45,063 nt of DNA from Brevibacterium moorei (GCF_024580735.1 NZ_JANIJX010000024.1:1-45063); one strand, 5' to 3'. Counted from the first letter of the stretch, positions 31,974 through 40,762 are shown. The notes: a model not told the origin generated them from the letters alone. Numbers and translations: made by a program.

Positions 31974-33320
31974 TCAGTGCCGGTGCACGGTACCCTGCGC
32001 CGGGCCCAGTGCCGCGAGCTCGGCGGCCAGGGCGTCTGTGGCGTCGCCCCAGTGGGAGACGGACACCTCGTGTAATCCCTGCCAGGCGGCGGCCCGGGCG
32101 ACGGCAGCGGCCGCGTGGGAGGCGAGCTCGGAACCGGATGGGCCGGCCGCACCACCCACCGCTTCCAGCGCCCACGGCTCCCACCAGGCCGACTGCACCA
32201 GCAGGCGTCCGCCCGCGCGATCGGCCTTGAGGTCGATCCGTCCGGCGATCCGCTCGCCGATCAACAGGGGCAGTGAGTAGTAACCGAAGCGGCGCTTGGC
32301 CGCTGGGGTGTAGATCTCTATCCGGTAGTCGAAGTCGAACATCCGGTGCGCACGTTCACGGAACCACACCACCGGGTCGAAGGGGGTCAGCAGAGTGGCC
32401 GCCTCAATGCGCCTGGGTACCCTCGAATCACGGTGGCGCCAGGCCGGAATCGGCTTGCCCCCGCGCTCCCAGCCACGCACGCGCACCGGCACCAGGACAC
32501 CGGCCTCGACCAGTTCGTCCACCGCGGTGCGCACCGTGGCGCGCTTCATCCGGTAGTAATCGGCCAGGTCCGACAGGGTCGCCACGCCCTGGGCCCGGGC
32601 CGCGCGCTCCACCAGGGTGCGGATCGCCTGCTCGGCTGGGACCCCGGCATCCAACAGTCGCCCCGGCAATACATGTTCGGCCAGGCCGTAGCGCCGTTCG
32701 AAGCCGGTGCGCCCGGCGATCACCACATCGCCGAAGCGCCACATCATCTCCAGCGCCCGCTTGACCTCGTCCCAATCCCACCAGGGACCGCGTGGGCCGG
32801 ACTCCGCATCGCGTTCGATCTCACCTGCGCGCAGCGGTCCGCGCGCCGCCAGTTCGGAGCGCACCCAGTCCACGGTCCGCCGGTTCGCGGCGAACCAGGA
32901 TTCGGCGTGGCCGTAGCGCTGCCGCATCCGCTCCCGGCGGAAGCCCCACAGGGGCCAGTCGGCGGCAGAAGTGAAGGTCGCTTCGTGCGCCAGGTACTCG
33001 ATGAACTCCGGGGCCCTGCGCCCGGCGACCGGAGCCAGCACCTGGCGGTCCAGCAACTCCGTGTCGTAGACGCCCAGCCGCGAGAAGATCGGCATGTAGT
33101 GGGAGCGGGAGAACACATTGACCGAGTCGATCTGCAGCACACCCATCCGGGCGATCTCGGCCTTGATCCTCCGGGTCCCGGGGAGCGTTGCGGGCTGGGC
33201 AGGCTCATCAGTCCCCGACAGCGCACCGGCACCGCGGAAAGGCTCCGGCAGCGCCCGGCCGAAGCCCTGCGCGCCCAGCGCCAGGCGCCGGGCCTCCCCC
33301 GGGGTCAACGTGTCCTTCAC
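31974..33320 (-). CDS. YcaQ/AlkX-like DNA glycosylase (HTH_42 family)
   Basis: A 448-residue winged-helix protein of the family that includes E. coli YcaQ, which unhooks interstrand crosslinks, and azinomycin-type self-resistance glycosylases. The N-terminal VLQIDSVNVFSRSHYMP (about 47-63) carries the Gln-x-Asp form of the catalytic motif. Further family segments are EFIEYLAHEATF and the C-terminal LLTPFDPVVWFRERAHRMFDFDYRIE (in parts, about 335-360) with YYSLPLLIGERIAGRIDLK. GTG 33320 has GAGGTG five bases upstream. Likely role: repair of bulky alkyl lesions. Confidence 0.88.
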   Translation of the reverse strand: MKDTLTPGEARRLALGAQGFGRALPEPFRGAGALSGTDEPAQPATLPGTRRIKAEIARMGVLQIDSVNVFSRSHYMPIFSRLGVYDTELLDRQVLAPVAGRRAPEFIEYLAHEATFTSAADWPLWGFRRERMRQRYGHAESWFAANRRTVDWVRSELAARGPLRAGEIERDAESGPRGPWWDWDEVKRALEMMWRFGDVVIAGRTGFERRYGLAEHVLPGRLLDAGVPAEQAIRTLVERAARAQGVATLSDLADYYRMKRATVRTAVDELVEAGVLVPVRVRGWERGGKPIPAWRHRDSRVPRRIEAATLLTPFDPVVWFRERAHRMFDFDYRIEIYTPAAKRRFGYYSLPLLIGERIAGRIDLKADRAGGRLLVQSAWWEPWALEAVGGAAGPSGSELASHAAAAVARAAAWQGLHEVSVSHWGDATDALAAELAALGPAQGTVHRH

Positions 33321-33335
33321 AGCGCACCTCTATTC

Positions 33336-33396
33336 GCCGAACCGTCACTTATATCGATTCTAAGCCCAGATAATCGAATATTTGTGACGGCTCGGC
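33336..33396. terminator. Hairpin between telA and ycaQ-like gene
   Basis: GCCGAACCGTCAC (33336-33348) pairs with 33384-33396 at 12 of 13 positions, and the AT-rich interior (ATATCGATT / AATCGAATAT) can extend the stem. It separates telA from the gene behind it, so it may end the envelope module's transcript, while the AT-rich loop (TATAAG on the minus strand) may hold the next promoter. Confidence 0.55.
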
Positions 33397-33403
33397 GGAG
33401 GGG

Positions 33404-34810
33404 TTAATCGGTGAGTTTGTTCAGCAGGTCATCGCCGGCATCGGTGCCGGCAGAACCACCGGTGCCACCGTCAGCACCCGCACCACCCGCAGCAGCGGCC
33501 CCGGCAATCCCACTCCTGGCCCCGTCTGCGACCTGGCGCTGCGAGGCGATCACCGCATCCTGGATCTGTGTCTCACCGCGTTCCAGCGCGTCCAGATTTC
33601 GCGCGCGCAGGGCTCGGCCGGCCTTGTCTGCCGTGACGATCGCGGAGCACTGGGCCTTGACCGAATCGATCACCGACCAGATGGTCTCCTCCGTGATCAC
33701 CGGCGCCTGCGCCGCATTGGCCACAGCCTCGACGGACTTGGCGGTCTCCTCGAAGGACCGCTGGATCAGCTTATTCGTCCCGGCCTGCACCGATTCGCCC
33801 AGCTGCGCGCCCTCCTTGGCGAAGGCCGCCTGCTGCCACAGGGCCAGCGACTGCCGAGCCGCCGGCAGACCCATGGTCCGGAATGCCGCCAGGCGCCGCC
33901 GCAGGGAGAAGGTCGTGACGACCAGATTGCGGGTCGCCGGTGCGTGGGCGAAGCCCAGGAAGAACTGCGAGCGCCAGTCCGCCCAGGTCTTCTCCGTCTC
34001 CGACAGCACGAAGGACAGATTGGAGTGGATCTCACGCAGCTTGCTCACCGTGACGGATTCACCCTTGTAGGTGGCGGATTCCCCGCCGGAGGATTCCGCG
34101 GCGCGCAGGGCTGTGTCGACCTCGTCGAATTGGCCCTGCAGTTCCTCGATGACCTGCTCCAGGGCTGCCAGCACGGCGACCACATCGTCCATATTGGACA
34201 GCGTCTGCTTGTGCAGCAGCTGACCGCGGCTGATGTTGTCCGCCAGTGCCGTCTCCATCTCCTGGAGTTTCAGTTCGGCCAGGTCGATCTTGTCGGCGAT
34301 GGGCTTGGATTCGCGCACCATGGTCGACAGCGTGTACTTCTGGCGCTTGAACCAGCTGCGCACCGATTCGACGGCGTTCTCCAGTTTGACGGAGCGCCAC
34401 TTCTTCTCGAAGCCATCCATTTCGCGCAGCATGTCGTTGACGACCTGGTCGGCCTCCGGCACCTTGATGTGGCGCTGCGCCTCCAGCAGCTGCACGGAGG
34501 CGTCGTTCATCTTCTTCATGATCGGCCCGCCGAAGTTCACGATCTGGTTGACGTCGGCGGTGAACTTCCCCGCCAGCACCGGTGCTCCCTTGGCCAGGTC
34601 GTCCCGCTGTTTGTCGGTCAGCAGGCTGCGAAACTGGAACTGCGCCTGCTGCGGCGTCGCATCGGTGACGGCGGTGGTCTCGGCCGCCGGGACCTCGGCC
34701 AGGGCGGTTTCCAGGGGGCTGCCGGCCACTTCGTTCGCCTGGGTGTCGCCCGGGTCCAGGAGGGCTGCGAAGTCGACCGCGACGGTTTCTGCGGCTTGCT
34801 GCTCTGACAT
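33404..34810 (-). CDS. TelA/KlaA-family toxic anion resistance protein
   Basis: A 468-residue soluble, mostly alpha-helical protein. The family core spans about 60-425: VNDMLREMDGFEKKW near 118-132, LQEMETALADNISRGQLLHKQ (in part) near 181-200, SNLSFVLSETEKTWADWR.. and LWQQAAFAKEGAQL near 305-320. The N-terminal 55 residues are acidic and disordered, and a Gly/Ala tail ends the protein. TelA proteins were linked to tellurite resistance and stress/colicin tolerance; biochemistry is unresolved. GGAG lies six bases before the ATG. It follows an XpaC-like membrane protein gene by 28 bases, the same pairing as xpaC-yaaN in Bacillus. Confidence 0.9.
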   Translation of the reverse strand: MSEQQAAETVAVDFAALLDPGDTQANEVAGSPLETALAEVPAAETTAVTDATPQQAQFQFRSLLTDKQRDDLAKGAPVLAGKFTADVNQIVNFGGPIMKKMNDASVQLLEAQRHIKVPEADQVVNDMLREMDGFEKKWRSVKLENAVESVRSWFKRQKYTLSTMVRESKPIADKIDLAELKLQEMETALADNISRGQLLHKQTLSNMDDVVAVLAALEQVIEELQGQFDEVDTALRAAESSGGESATYKGESVTVSKLREIHSNLSFVLSETEKTWADWRSQFFLGFAHAPATRNLVVTTFSLRRRLAAFRTMGLPAARQSLALWQQAAFAKEGAQLGESVQAGTNKLIQRSFEETAKSVEAVANAAQAPVITEETIWSVIDSVKAQCSAIVTADKAGRALRARNLDALERGETQIQDAVIASQRQVADGARSGIAGAAAAGGAGADGGTGGSAGTDAGDDLLNKLTD

Positions 34811-34838
34811 GGTGTGCTCCTGTGCGTAAGGCCCGGGC

Positions 34839-35870
34839 TCAGTACCCGGGAGCGGAGGGTGGTGGTCGGTGGTCGCCGGGGGTGCTGTCCGGGGTGTCCC
34901 GGTCGCTGTAGACGTCGGAGAGTTTCGCCTCGGTCACGGACTTGCTCAGGGAGTCCAGGGCGACCTGGAATTCCAGGTCGCGGGATTCGTTGACCTGCCG
35001 AATGTTGTCAACGGCCTGCTGGTCGACGGATTCGATGGCGCGGCGCACCTCGTCCAGCCGCCCGCCCGGGTTCGACCAGTACTGCGGATTGGCGCGGATG
35101 TCGCCGTAGTAGTCCGGGCCCAGGGCCTTGAGCAGCTTGCTCAGGGTGTCCTTGTAGCGGCCCTGCAGCAGCCTCACCTGTTGGTCGGTGCCGCGCTTGC
35201 GCACGCGCACGAACAGTTCGGACACGTGGTGGGTCAGGGCCGGCAGTCTGCCGCCGAGGTCAGGATAGGCCTGCGCGATCTCCTCGAGTTCGTCGATCGC
35301 CTGGGAGACGAATTCGCCGTCCTCGCCATTCAGGGCGTCGTCCAGATCCGCCTCCAGCCGGCGGTCGGCCTCCTTGCGGGTCAGCACGCGTTTCTTCTTC
35401 TTGTTCCGGCGCACGGCGATGACAGAGCTGATGGCTGCGACGATCGCCACCACCGCCACGGTCCCGGACACGATTGCCACACCCCCCAGACCGCCTCCGT
35501 CGTCCGGTCCGTCCGCTGCGGGCACAAGCTGCCCACTGATCGCGGCGACGGCGGCCCCACCGTCGGCCTGGCCCTGGGAGTACAGGTCCTTCGAGATCTG
35601 CGCGGCGTCCCCCGTGCTCGAAACGGCGAAGCGGTCGGACCCCGGCTGGTCCTCGATGACGATGACCGTGTCCTTGCCCGACTGGGCCCGCACGGCTTCG
35701 GCCACCGAATTCGATGACACGGCCTGGGCCTGGTCGGGGCGCGGAATCACGACCACCTGAACGCCCTGGGGCAGCGTGGACTGCAGGTCGTCGGCATTGC
35801 CGATCTGCGCCCCATCGTAGAGGCAGACCTGCTGCTTGGCGCAGCTCGAGACGATTGCATCCGTTCCCAT
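34839..35870 (-). CDS. Membrane protein: TPM-like head, one helix, XpaC-like cytoplasmic domain
   Basis: A 343-residue protein in three parts. Residues 1-115 form an alpha/beta region with VQVVVIPR and DTVIVIEDQPG strands that resembles TPM domains; one transmembrane helix (about 127-152) is followed by RRNKKKKR, placing the rest in the cytoplasm. Residues about 160-320 are helical, with HHVSELFVRVRKR and an ARE..VDNIRQVNESRDLEFQVALD coiled-coil-like end, as in XpaC-family proteins. No signal peptide precedes the head, so it would have to cross the membrane as an N-out anchor. Lies between the VWA lipoprotein (10-bp gap) and telA. Confidence 0.7.
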   Translation of the reverse strand: MGTDAIVSSCAKQQVCLYDGAQIGNADDLQSTLPQGVQVVVIPRPDQAQAVSSNSVAEAVRAQSGKDTVIVIEDQPGSDRFAVSSTGDAAQISKDLYSQGQADGGAAVAAISGQLVPAADGPDDGGGLGGVAIVSGTVAVVAIVAAISSVIAVRRNKKKKRVLTRKEADRRLEADLDDALNGEDGEFVSQAIDELEEIAQAYPDLGGRLPALTHHVSELFVRVRKRGTDQQVRLLQGRYKDTLSKLLKALGPDYYGDIRANPQYWSNPGGRLDEVRRAIESVDQQAVDNIRQVNESRDLEFQVALDSLSKSVTEAKLSDVYSDRDTPDSTPGDHRPPPSAPGY

Positions 35871-35880
35871 ATGCCCCAGC

Positions 35881-37698
35881 CTAGAAGTTGTTCATGACCG
35901 ACTGGAAGGTCTCCTGGATCTTCGTCGGGTCAGTCGCGTCGAAGACCTGTCCGCCGGATGCCGAGGCGATCTTCTCCAGTGGTTCCGTGTCCGCTTCGCC
36001 GGAGTAGGCGATTGCGAAGACGCGCACGGGCTTGTCGTTGCCACCCTCGCCCTGGTCGGCGTTGATCTTCTGCACGAGGGATTCCAGGCTCATCTCCGAG
36101 CCCGCGTCCTCACCGTCGGACAGGACGACGATGGCGTTGATCCGGCCGGATTCGGCCTTCTTCTTCATATAGTCGTAGGACTGGGAGACCGCGTCGTAGA
36201 GCGGGGTGCCACCGCGGCGGCTGTTGGCCAGGTCAGCGATGTCGTCCTGCAGGCCCTCCTTGTCACCGCCCAGCTTGCCGAAGGGCCGCACCACGCCGAT
36301 CCCGGGGTAGTTCTTCTTATCGATCATGCTGTTGATACCGGTGGTGAAGGCCCAGACGCCGATCTCATCACCGGGCCGGACCTGTCCCAGGGTGGTCTGC
36401 GATCCTTCGATCGCCCCGTCCAGGCGGGTCTTGCCGGAGCCGATGCTCTTGTTCATCGAGCCCGAGGTGTCGATGATCTGCAGGACCGCGGACGGTTTGC
36501 GGATCTTGGCCCACTGGTCCAGGGCCGCCGAGACGACGCCGGGCGCAGGCTGGGGCAGGGTGGTCTTGGGCTGGGCAGGGTCGATGCCCACGTCCTTGTT
36601 CAGGTGCTTGGACACGTCGACGCTGCCGTCGATGGGCCGGAAGCCGTATTCCGGCAGCAGTTCCTGGGCCGGCTTGGTCTTCAGGAAGTTCACGAAGGCC
36701 TCGGCCCCGGACTTCTGCTCCGGGCCGACCCAGTCCGCGTTGAGCGCCACGGCCGGGTTGTCTGAGAACATCGAACCGTCGCTGGGGTAGACCCCCACGA
36801 GCTTCTCCTTGGGTGGGGTCAGCTGTTCGCCCGGCTGCACGGTGTGGGAGTCCGGGTTGCCGATGTTGTAGTTGTAGAGGCTGGTCTCCTCCAACGCGAT
36901 CGCGCTGACATAGGAGGAGCCGCCGCCCGATGCGCTGTCCGCCAGGTTCTGCAGCACCTTGCCGGTGGTGTCGCCGTAGTGGATCGCCCCGGATTCGAAG
37001 ACCTGTGAGAAGTCCTTGGCCTTGGTGATGTCGCCGGCCGACAGGTCCTTCTTCTTGCCCGTGGCGGCGTAGGACTGCATGAGCAGGGTGGACAGGCCGG
37101 TGGTCGAGCTGTTCGGGTTGGTCTTGGCGACCTTGAACGAGCCCCACAGGTCCTTGCCGACCGCGCCCCAGCCCTTCTTGTCCTTGATCAGGTCGTGGAT
37201 CTGCTTCATACTGATCTGCTTGCCCGGGTAGCCCAGGGCCTTGGCCATGGATTCCGGCATACCGAAGACCACAGGGGACTTCGCGAAGCTCTGCGCATCG
37301 CCGGAGTACACCTTGTTGCCCGCCACCGAGGCGACCCGCTGGGTCCACACGGTCGAGGCGGGCGACCAGATGGCCGGGGCGCTGTCGGCTCCCAGCGGCC
37401 AGTCCTTGGTCGATTTGCTCAGATAGTCCGCGGCCTTGCCGGAGGCGACGTTGACCGGTTTGATCGTCACGCAGTCCTTCAGGCCCTTGGCCTCATCGGA
37501 GTCCTGGAACCGCTCCCCCAGCTTCTCCATCAGGTTGACCTTCTCCGAAGAGGTCGCGACGACCACCGGGGAACAGTCGCCCTTGGACTGGGAGGCACCG
37601 GGGCCGTCACCGGGCGAGCACGCGGCCAGTGCCGTGGTGCTCAGACCCAGGACGGCGGCCATGCTCACAATGGTTCGGGTCAGTTTTCTCCTGGACAT
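35881..37698 (-). CDS. Lipoprotein with solute-binding and von Willebrand A domains
   Basis: A 605-residue surface lipoprotein. The signal peptide ends in LAAC (Cys near residue 27). Residues about 40-370 form an extracellular solute-binding fold (SPVVVATSSEKVNLMEKLGE start, later NADWVGPEQKSGAEAFVNFL). Residues about 400-600 are a VWA domain with the complete metal-site start DTSGSMNKS and later Asp in SDGEDAG. The fusion suggests an exported scaffold that binds a ligand and a protein partner. ATG 37698 has GAGGG six bases upstream. It leads a tight unit with the XpaC-like and TelA genes. The ligand is unknown; no ABC permease is nearby except a remnant at 39589. Confidence 0.88.
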   Translation of the reverse strand: MSRRKLTRTIVSMAAVLGLSTTALAACSPGDGPGASQSKGDCSPVVVATSSEKVNLMEKLGERFQDSDEAKGLKDCVTIKPVNVASGKAADYLSKSTKDWPLGADSAPAIWSPASTVWTQRVASVAGNKVYSGDAQSFAKSPVVFGMPESMAKALGYPGKQISMKQIHDLIKDKKGWGAVGKDLWGSFKVAKTNPNSSTTGLSTLLMQSYAATGKKKDLSAGDITKAKDFSQVFESGAIHYGDTTGKVLQNLADSASGGGSSYVSAIALEETSLYNYNIGNPDSHTVQPGEQLTPPKEKLVGVYPSDGSMFSDNPAVALNADWVGPEQKSGAEAFVNFLKTKPAQELLPEYGFRPIDGSVDVSKHLNKDVGIDPAQPKTTLPQPAPGVVSAALDQWAKIRKPSAVLQIIDTSGSMNKSIGSGKTRLDGAIEGSQTTLGQVRPGDEIGVWAFTTGINSMIDKKNYPGIGVVRPFGKLGGDKEGLQDDIADLANSRRGGTPLYDAVSQSYDYMKKKAESGRINAIVVLSDGEDAGSEMSLESLVQKINADQGEGGNDKPVRVFAIAYSGEADTEPLEKIASASGGQVFDATDPTKIQETFQSVMNNF

Positions 37699-37765
37699 GA
37701 GTCGGCCCTCCACGGCGCGGTCCCTCAGGTCGCCTTGTGACGCCGACCCTCCATTAACGCTTCTC

Positions 37766-37771
37766 AGTGTA
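37766..37771 (-). promoter_or_regulatory. -10 box for the VWA-XpaC-TelA unit
   Basis: TACACT on the minus strand, giving a start point near 37759 and a leader of about 60 bases. It lies in the 119-bp gap that separates this unit from the OmpA-lipoprotein genes. Confidence 0.4.
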
Positions 37772-37817
37772 TCTCAGCTCACGGACACGGCCCGCTCAGC
37801 CCCTGTGCAGTCCCTGC

Positions 37818-38300
37818 TCAGGGGGCCGAGGGGGTCGGAAGGCCGGAACCCCCATCGGTCGGGGTCTGCGCCGCCGGCGGCTCGACCGCACCGCGCTTGA
37901 CCTCCATCTGCCCGGTTCCCGCGAACCGCAGGGTCAGCGTGTCCGATCCCAGCTTGTCCTTGGGGAAGAGCGCGTACATGTACTGCGCCGCGGCATGGGC
38001 CGTGTAAGGGGTGTAGATGCTCGTCGACTGCATGCACAGGCAGTCGGTCCCGCCCGCCTTGATCGGCTCGGCCAGGAGTTTTCCGCCCTTGTCCCACAAC
38101 GCCACATTGGCAGCACTGGGAAGGGAGCTGTCCGTCGCATAGGGATTCGGGCCGAACGGCAGGGCCCGTTCGTTGCCGGTGCCCCCACCGAAGGCGTTGG
38201 GGTCGTCCCGGCCCGATGCGGTCTTGAAACTGTAGACCAGCTTCAGATAATCTCCGACGTCCTCGAGCTGCCACACGTCGACGGTCAGCTTCGGGCTCAC
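37818..38300 (-). CDS. Out-of-frame copy of the OmpA-lipoprotein N-terminal domain
   Basis: A 160-residue protein with no signal peptide. It aligns by eye with residues about 85-240 of the lipoprotein encoded just upstream: PKLTVDVWQLE with AKVQILSLDSD, NVALWDKGGKLLAEPIKAGG with WVRLVDGGAQKLYEPLQANG, DCLCMQS with ACICSYG, and ALFPKDKLGSDTLTLRFAG with VDFPAPAGASVDVLLGDG. Its GTG start overlaps the stop of that gene (GTGA), and the frame stays open upstream of the GTG. Either a coupled cytoplasmic paralogue, or the C-terminal part of a longer exported protein separated by a frameshift. Confidence 0.7.
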   Translation of the reverse strand: MSPKLTVDVWQLEDVGDYLKLVYSFKTASGRDDPNAFGGGTGNERALPFGPNPYATDSSLPSAANVALWDKGGKLLAEPIKAGGTDCLCMQSTSIYTPYTAHAAAQYMYALFPKDKLGSDTLTLRFAGTGQMEVKRGAVEPPAAQTPTDGGSGLPTPSAP

Positions 38301-39523
38301 CCCACCCTTGGGCGTCGGCAGTTCAGCCGCCGGTTCTTGGCCCGGTTCGCCTCGATCGGCTTGCCCTTCGTGTCCTTGTTCGGCACCCGCGGCCCGGTCT
38401 GTCCGTAACCCTTGGTTCGCAGGGTGATCCCCGCGTCCTCGACCAGGGGCCGCAGCACCTTCTCCACCGCCAGAGCGCGACGTTCGGACAGACCCTGGTT
38501 GTAGTCCTTCGCCCCCTGATCGTCGGTGTGGCCCTCGATGGTGACGGTCTGCCCCTTGGCGGCCGTCGCCAGTTTCTTGGCGATGGAGCCCAACACCTTC
38601 GTGGCCCTGGCGTCGAGCTTGTCCGAATCCAGGGCGAACAGCACGTCGGCACCCACGGACAGATTCGTGGTGCCCTTCTTCTCCTGCACCGTGCTGTCCG
38701 TAACCGAGGACACCGACTCGTCCAGATCCACAATGCGCCTGAGCTTCGCGCCGGCACCGTATCGCCCCGGCAGCGCGTCGCCGCCACTGTTGATGAAGGA
38801 GAAGCGGCCCAGCTCATCGGCTTCGAACCTCTGCCCGGAACTCACCGGCACCTGAGAGAAGAACGCGTCTCCGTCGCCCAGCAGCACGTCGACGCTCGCA
38901 CCGGCCGGGGCCGGGAAGTCGACGTAGAACAGATTGGTCCGGTTGGGAGCTCCGGTCGCGTCCTTGTCAGCGGCGTTGACCCCGTACGAACAGATGCACG
39001 CTGCCTTGCGCGCATCGTCGTCAACCTCTCCGATGTCCTGGACGTCGCCCGGATCCGCAGAGCTCCGGCTCTCAGCTCCGTTGGCCTGCAGGGGTTCGTA
39101 GAGTTTCTGCGCACCGCCGTCGACCAGTCTGACCCATGGCCGCTGCCTGGCGCCCTTGGACCCGGCCACACCGAGGGGGGAGGAGATCGGCGCACCGTCG
39201 ACCGGCGGCAGGACCGCTGCGACCAGGCGCGCGTTCTGCCCGTCGGAGTCCAGGGACAGGATCTGCACCTTGGCGCTGGTCTCCCCACCGGCAGCAGGCT
39301 GGCGCACCACCTGCTCGGCCACCGGATCGGGCAGGGTGTTGGCCCGCCAGTACCCCTCGGCGTCGACGATGGCGGGGGTCTCCTGCTGTGTGGGCCGACT
39401 GGAGGCGGCTGCGCCACCGTCATCGGGTGCGCCGGCAGCGGGAGACTCCCCACCACCTCGCGTACACGAGCTGAAAACGAGCACGGCGGCCAGGGTGGTG
39501 CACAGAATCTTCATATTCTTCAT
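38297..39523 (-). CDS. OmpA-family peptidoglycan-binding lipoprotein
   Basis: A 408-residue exported protein. Signal peptide with a relaxed lipobox VFSSC (Cys near residue 20). The middle domain (about 85-240) carries a Cys-x-Cys pair (ACICSYG) and is duplicated in the next gene. The C-terminal OmpA domain (about 280-400) shows FALDSDKLDARATKVL, the TIEGHTDDQG peptidoglycan-binding loop, LSERRALAVEKVL and ANRAKNRR. It should tether the membrane to the cell wall. After NRR the sequence ends LNCRRPRVG instead of the usual short hydrophobic strand. ATG 39523 has AGGTTG eight bases upstream; 39514 is an alternative. Confidence 0.88.
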   Translation of the reverse strand: MKNMKILCTTLAAVLVFSSCTRGGGESPAAGAPDDGGAAASSRPTQQETPAIVDAEGYWRANTLPDPVAEQVVRQPAAGGETSAKVQILSLDSDGQNARLVAAVLPPVDGAPISSPLGVAGSKGARQRPWVRLVDGGAQKLYEPLQANGAESRSSADPGDVQDIGEVDDDARKAACICSYGVNAADKDATGAPNRTNLFYVDFPAPAGASVDVLLGDGDAFFSQVPVSSGQRFEADELGRFSFINSGGDALPGRYGAGAKLRRIVDLDESVSSVTDSTVQEKKGTTNLSVGADVLFALDSDKLDARATKVLGSIAKKLATAAKGQTVTIEGHTDDQGAKDYNQGLSERRALAVEKVLRPLVEDAGITLRTKGYGQTGPRVPNKDTKGKPIEANRAKNRRLNCRRPRVG

Positions 39524-39575
39524 CGGTGTCAACCTGCAGCATCGTCACGATGGGTGGATGGGGCGATCGTGTGAC

Positions 39576-39581
39576 ACATTA
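39576..39581 (-). promoter_or_regulatory. -10 box for the OmpA-lipoprotein gene
   Basis: TAATGT on the minus strand, start point near 39569, leader about 46 bases. It lies next to the stop of the permease remnant. Confidence 0.4.
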
Positions 39582-39588
39582 CACGCTG

Positions 39589-39663
39589 CTAGGCGATGAG
39601 GACCGCCGCCGGGTCGAGGCGGGCCGCGCGCAGCGCCGGATAGGCGCTCGCCACGGCCCCGAC
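39589..39663 (-). pseudogene. C-terminal remnant of an FtsX/MacB-type ABC permease
   Basis: Twenty-four codons and a stop on the minus strand read AYPALRAARLDPAAVLIA at their end, preceded by VGAVAS. This is the C-terminal signature of FtsX/MacB/LolC permeases (PA.RAARLDP.EAL). Nothing else of the gene remains: upstream lies the DUF4097 gene in another frame. It sits exactly between the sensor system and the OmpA lipoprotein, where relatives would be expected to have an exporter, so it is best read as a deletion scar. Confidence 0.8.
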
Positions 39664-39664
39664 C

Positions 39665-40759
39665 TCAATCCTCGTCCGCGTATTCGGACTCATTGGGTGT
39701 GACCCAGATGTCGCCGGTGTTCGTCGTCGCCCTCAAGCGCACCCCGGGGGTCTTCGCATCGGCGTGCGCGGTGCGCGGCAGCGTGTCCTTGACCCGCCCG
39801 GTGGCGGACTTCGCCTCGATGTTCCAGGGCTTGAGCGACTGCGCCTTGAACCCGGTGGGCACAAAGAGGTGGACATTGCCGGAGTAGGTCTGCACGTCGA
39901 CCCCGGACGTCGGCTGGACGAAGGGGATGCGCTGGCCCAGATCGACCTTGACGTTGCCATCCGTGCTGTTGACCCGCGCGTTCTTCGACACTGCGCCGTT
40001 GACCTCGATATTGCCGGACTTGGTCGACGCGTCGACGGTGGTGAAGCGGCCCTCGAGCGCGATATTGCCCGTCGTGGCATGGGCGGTCATGACCTGTACA
40101 GCCACATCCGATACGTTCAGGTACCCGGATTCACTGTGCAGGTTCATGCCCTTGAAACCGAACTTGCGGGCGAGGTCGTCGGCCCTGGTTACCGTGTCGA
40201 TGAATTCGTCCTCCGCCGAATGCGGCGCCTCATCGTCGTCCTCATCCGAATAGTCCTCAACGGCGTCCTCGTCGATGAAATCGTCCGAATCGTAGACCGA
40301 GCTATCGGCGTACGCATTGACCGATCCATAGGCCGCGTCCACGTTCAGGGTCATCTCCCTGGCCCGGTCCGCCGGAATGTAGACCCGGGCCTCGGCCAGC
40401 ACCGAACCGAAGATCCGGCGCGAGGCGTCCGACCTCAAATCGACCAGCGCCTTGTCCCCGTCCACGCTCGTGTTCACCTGGGGCTTGCGGTTCGAACCTC
40501 CCAGGTAGCGCAGTTCGACCCTGGGCTTCTGCCCCGTCGGCACGATTCCCACGTCGATGTTGAAGTTCGCCCCGCGCACGGTCAGTTCCCGCGCATCAGC
40601 AGGGATGTCCTCGGTGGCCGATACATAGGAGCTCGCCGCCATCACCACGCCGATGCCGCCGGCGCCCACCACCATGGCCAGCACGGTCAGCACCGCGAAC
40701 ACGATGAGGATGGCGCGCACGGCCGTCCGCGTGCCGGATTGGATTGCGATCTTGACCAT
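39665..40759 (-). CDS. DUF4097-family (LiaG-like) membrane protein
   Basis: A 364-residue protein with one N-terminal helix (about 15-41) and an extracytoplasmic parallel beta-repeat domain. Repeated strand words such as MTAHATTGNIALEG, VDASTKSGNIEVNG, VNSTDGNVKVDLG and VQTYSGNVHLFVP (about 222-300) are those of the DUF4097 adhesin-like fold. An acidic loop rich in Asp/Glu (about 155-185) interrupts the domain. Proteins of this type accompany LiaFSR-like envelope stress systems. It is three bases from the response regulator gene, so same transcript. Role: probably a sensor or effector at the wall. Confidence 0.8.
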   Translation of the reverse strand: MVKIAIQSGTRTAVRAILIVFAVLTVLAMVVGAGGIGVVMAASSYVSATEDIPADARELTVRGANFNIDVGIVPTGQKPRVELRYLGGSNRKPQVNTSVDGDKALVDLRSDASRRIFGSVLAEARVYIPADRAREMTLNVDAAYGSVNAYADSSVYDSDDFIDEDAVEDYSDEDDDEAPHSAEDEFIDTVTRADDLARKFGFKGMNLHSESGYLNVSDVAVQVMTAHATTGNIALEGRFTTVDASTKSGNIEVNGAVSKNARVNSTDGNVKVDLGQRIPFVQPTSGVDVQTYSGNVHLFVPTGFKAQSLKPWNIEAKSATGRVKDTLPRTAHADAKTPGVRLRATTNTGDIWVTPNESEYADED

Positions 40760-40762
40760 GGC

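Noticed and set aside
31748..32155. N-terminal extension of the butanediol dehydrogenase
   Set aside because: Low-complexity Pro/Arg/Ser sequence overlapping the YcaQ-like gene region; no family member has it.
39576..39600. TGTGACACATTACAC as a third CRP-like site
   Set aside because: The right half does not match TCACA and the centre spacing is wrong; treated only as part of a -10 region.
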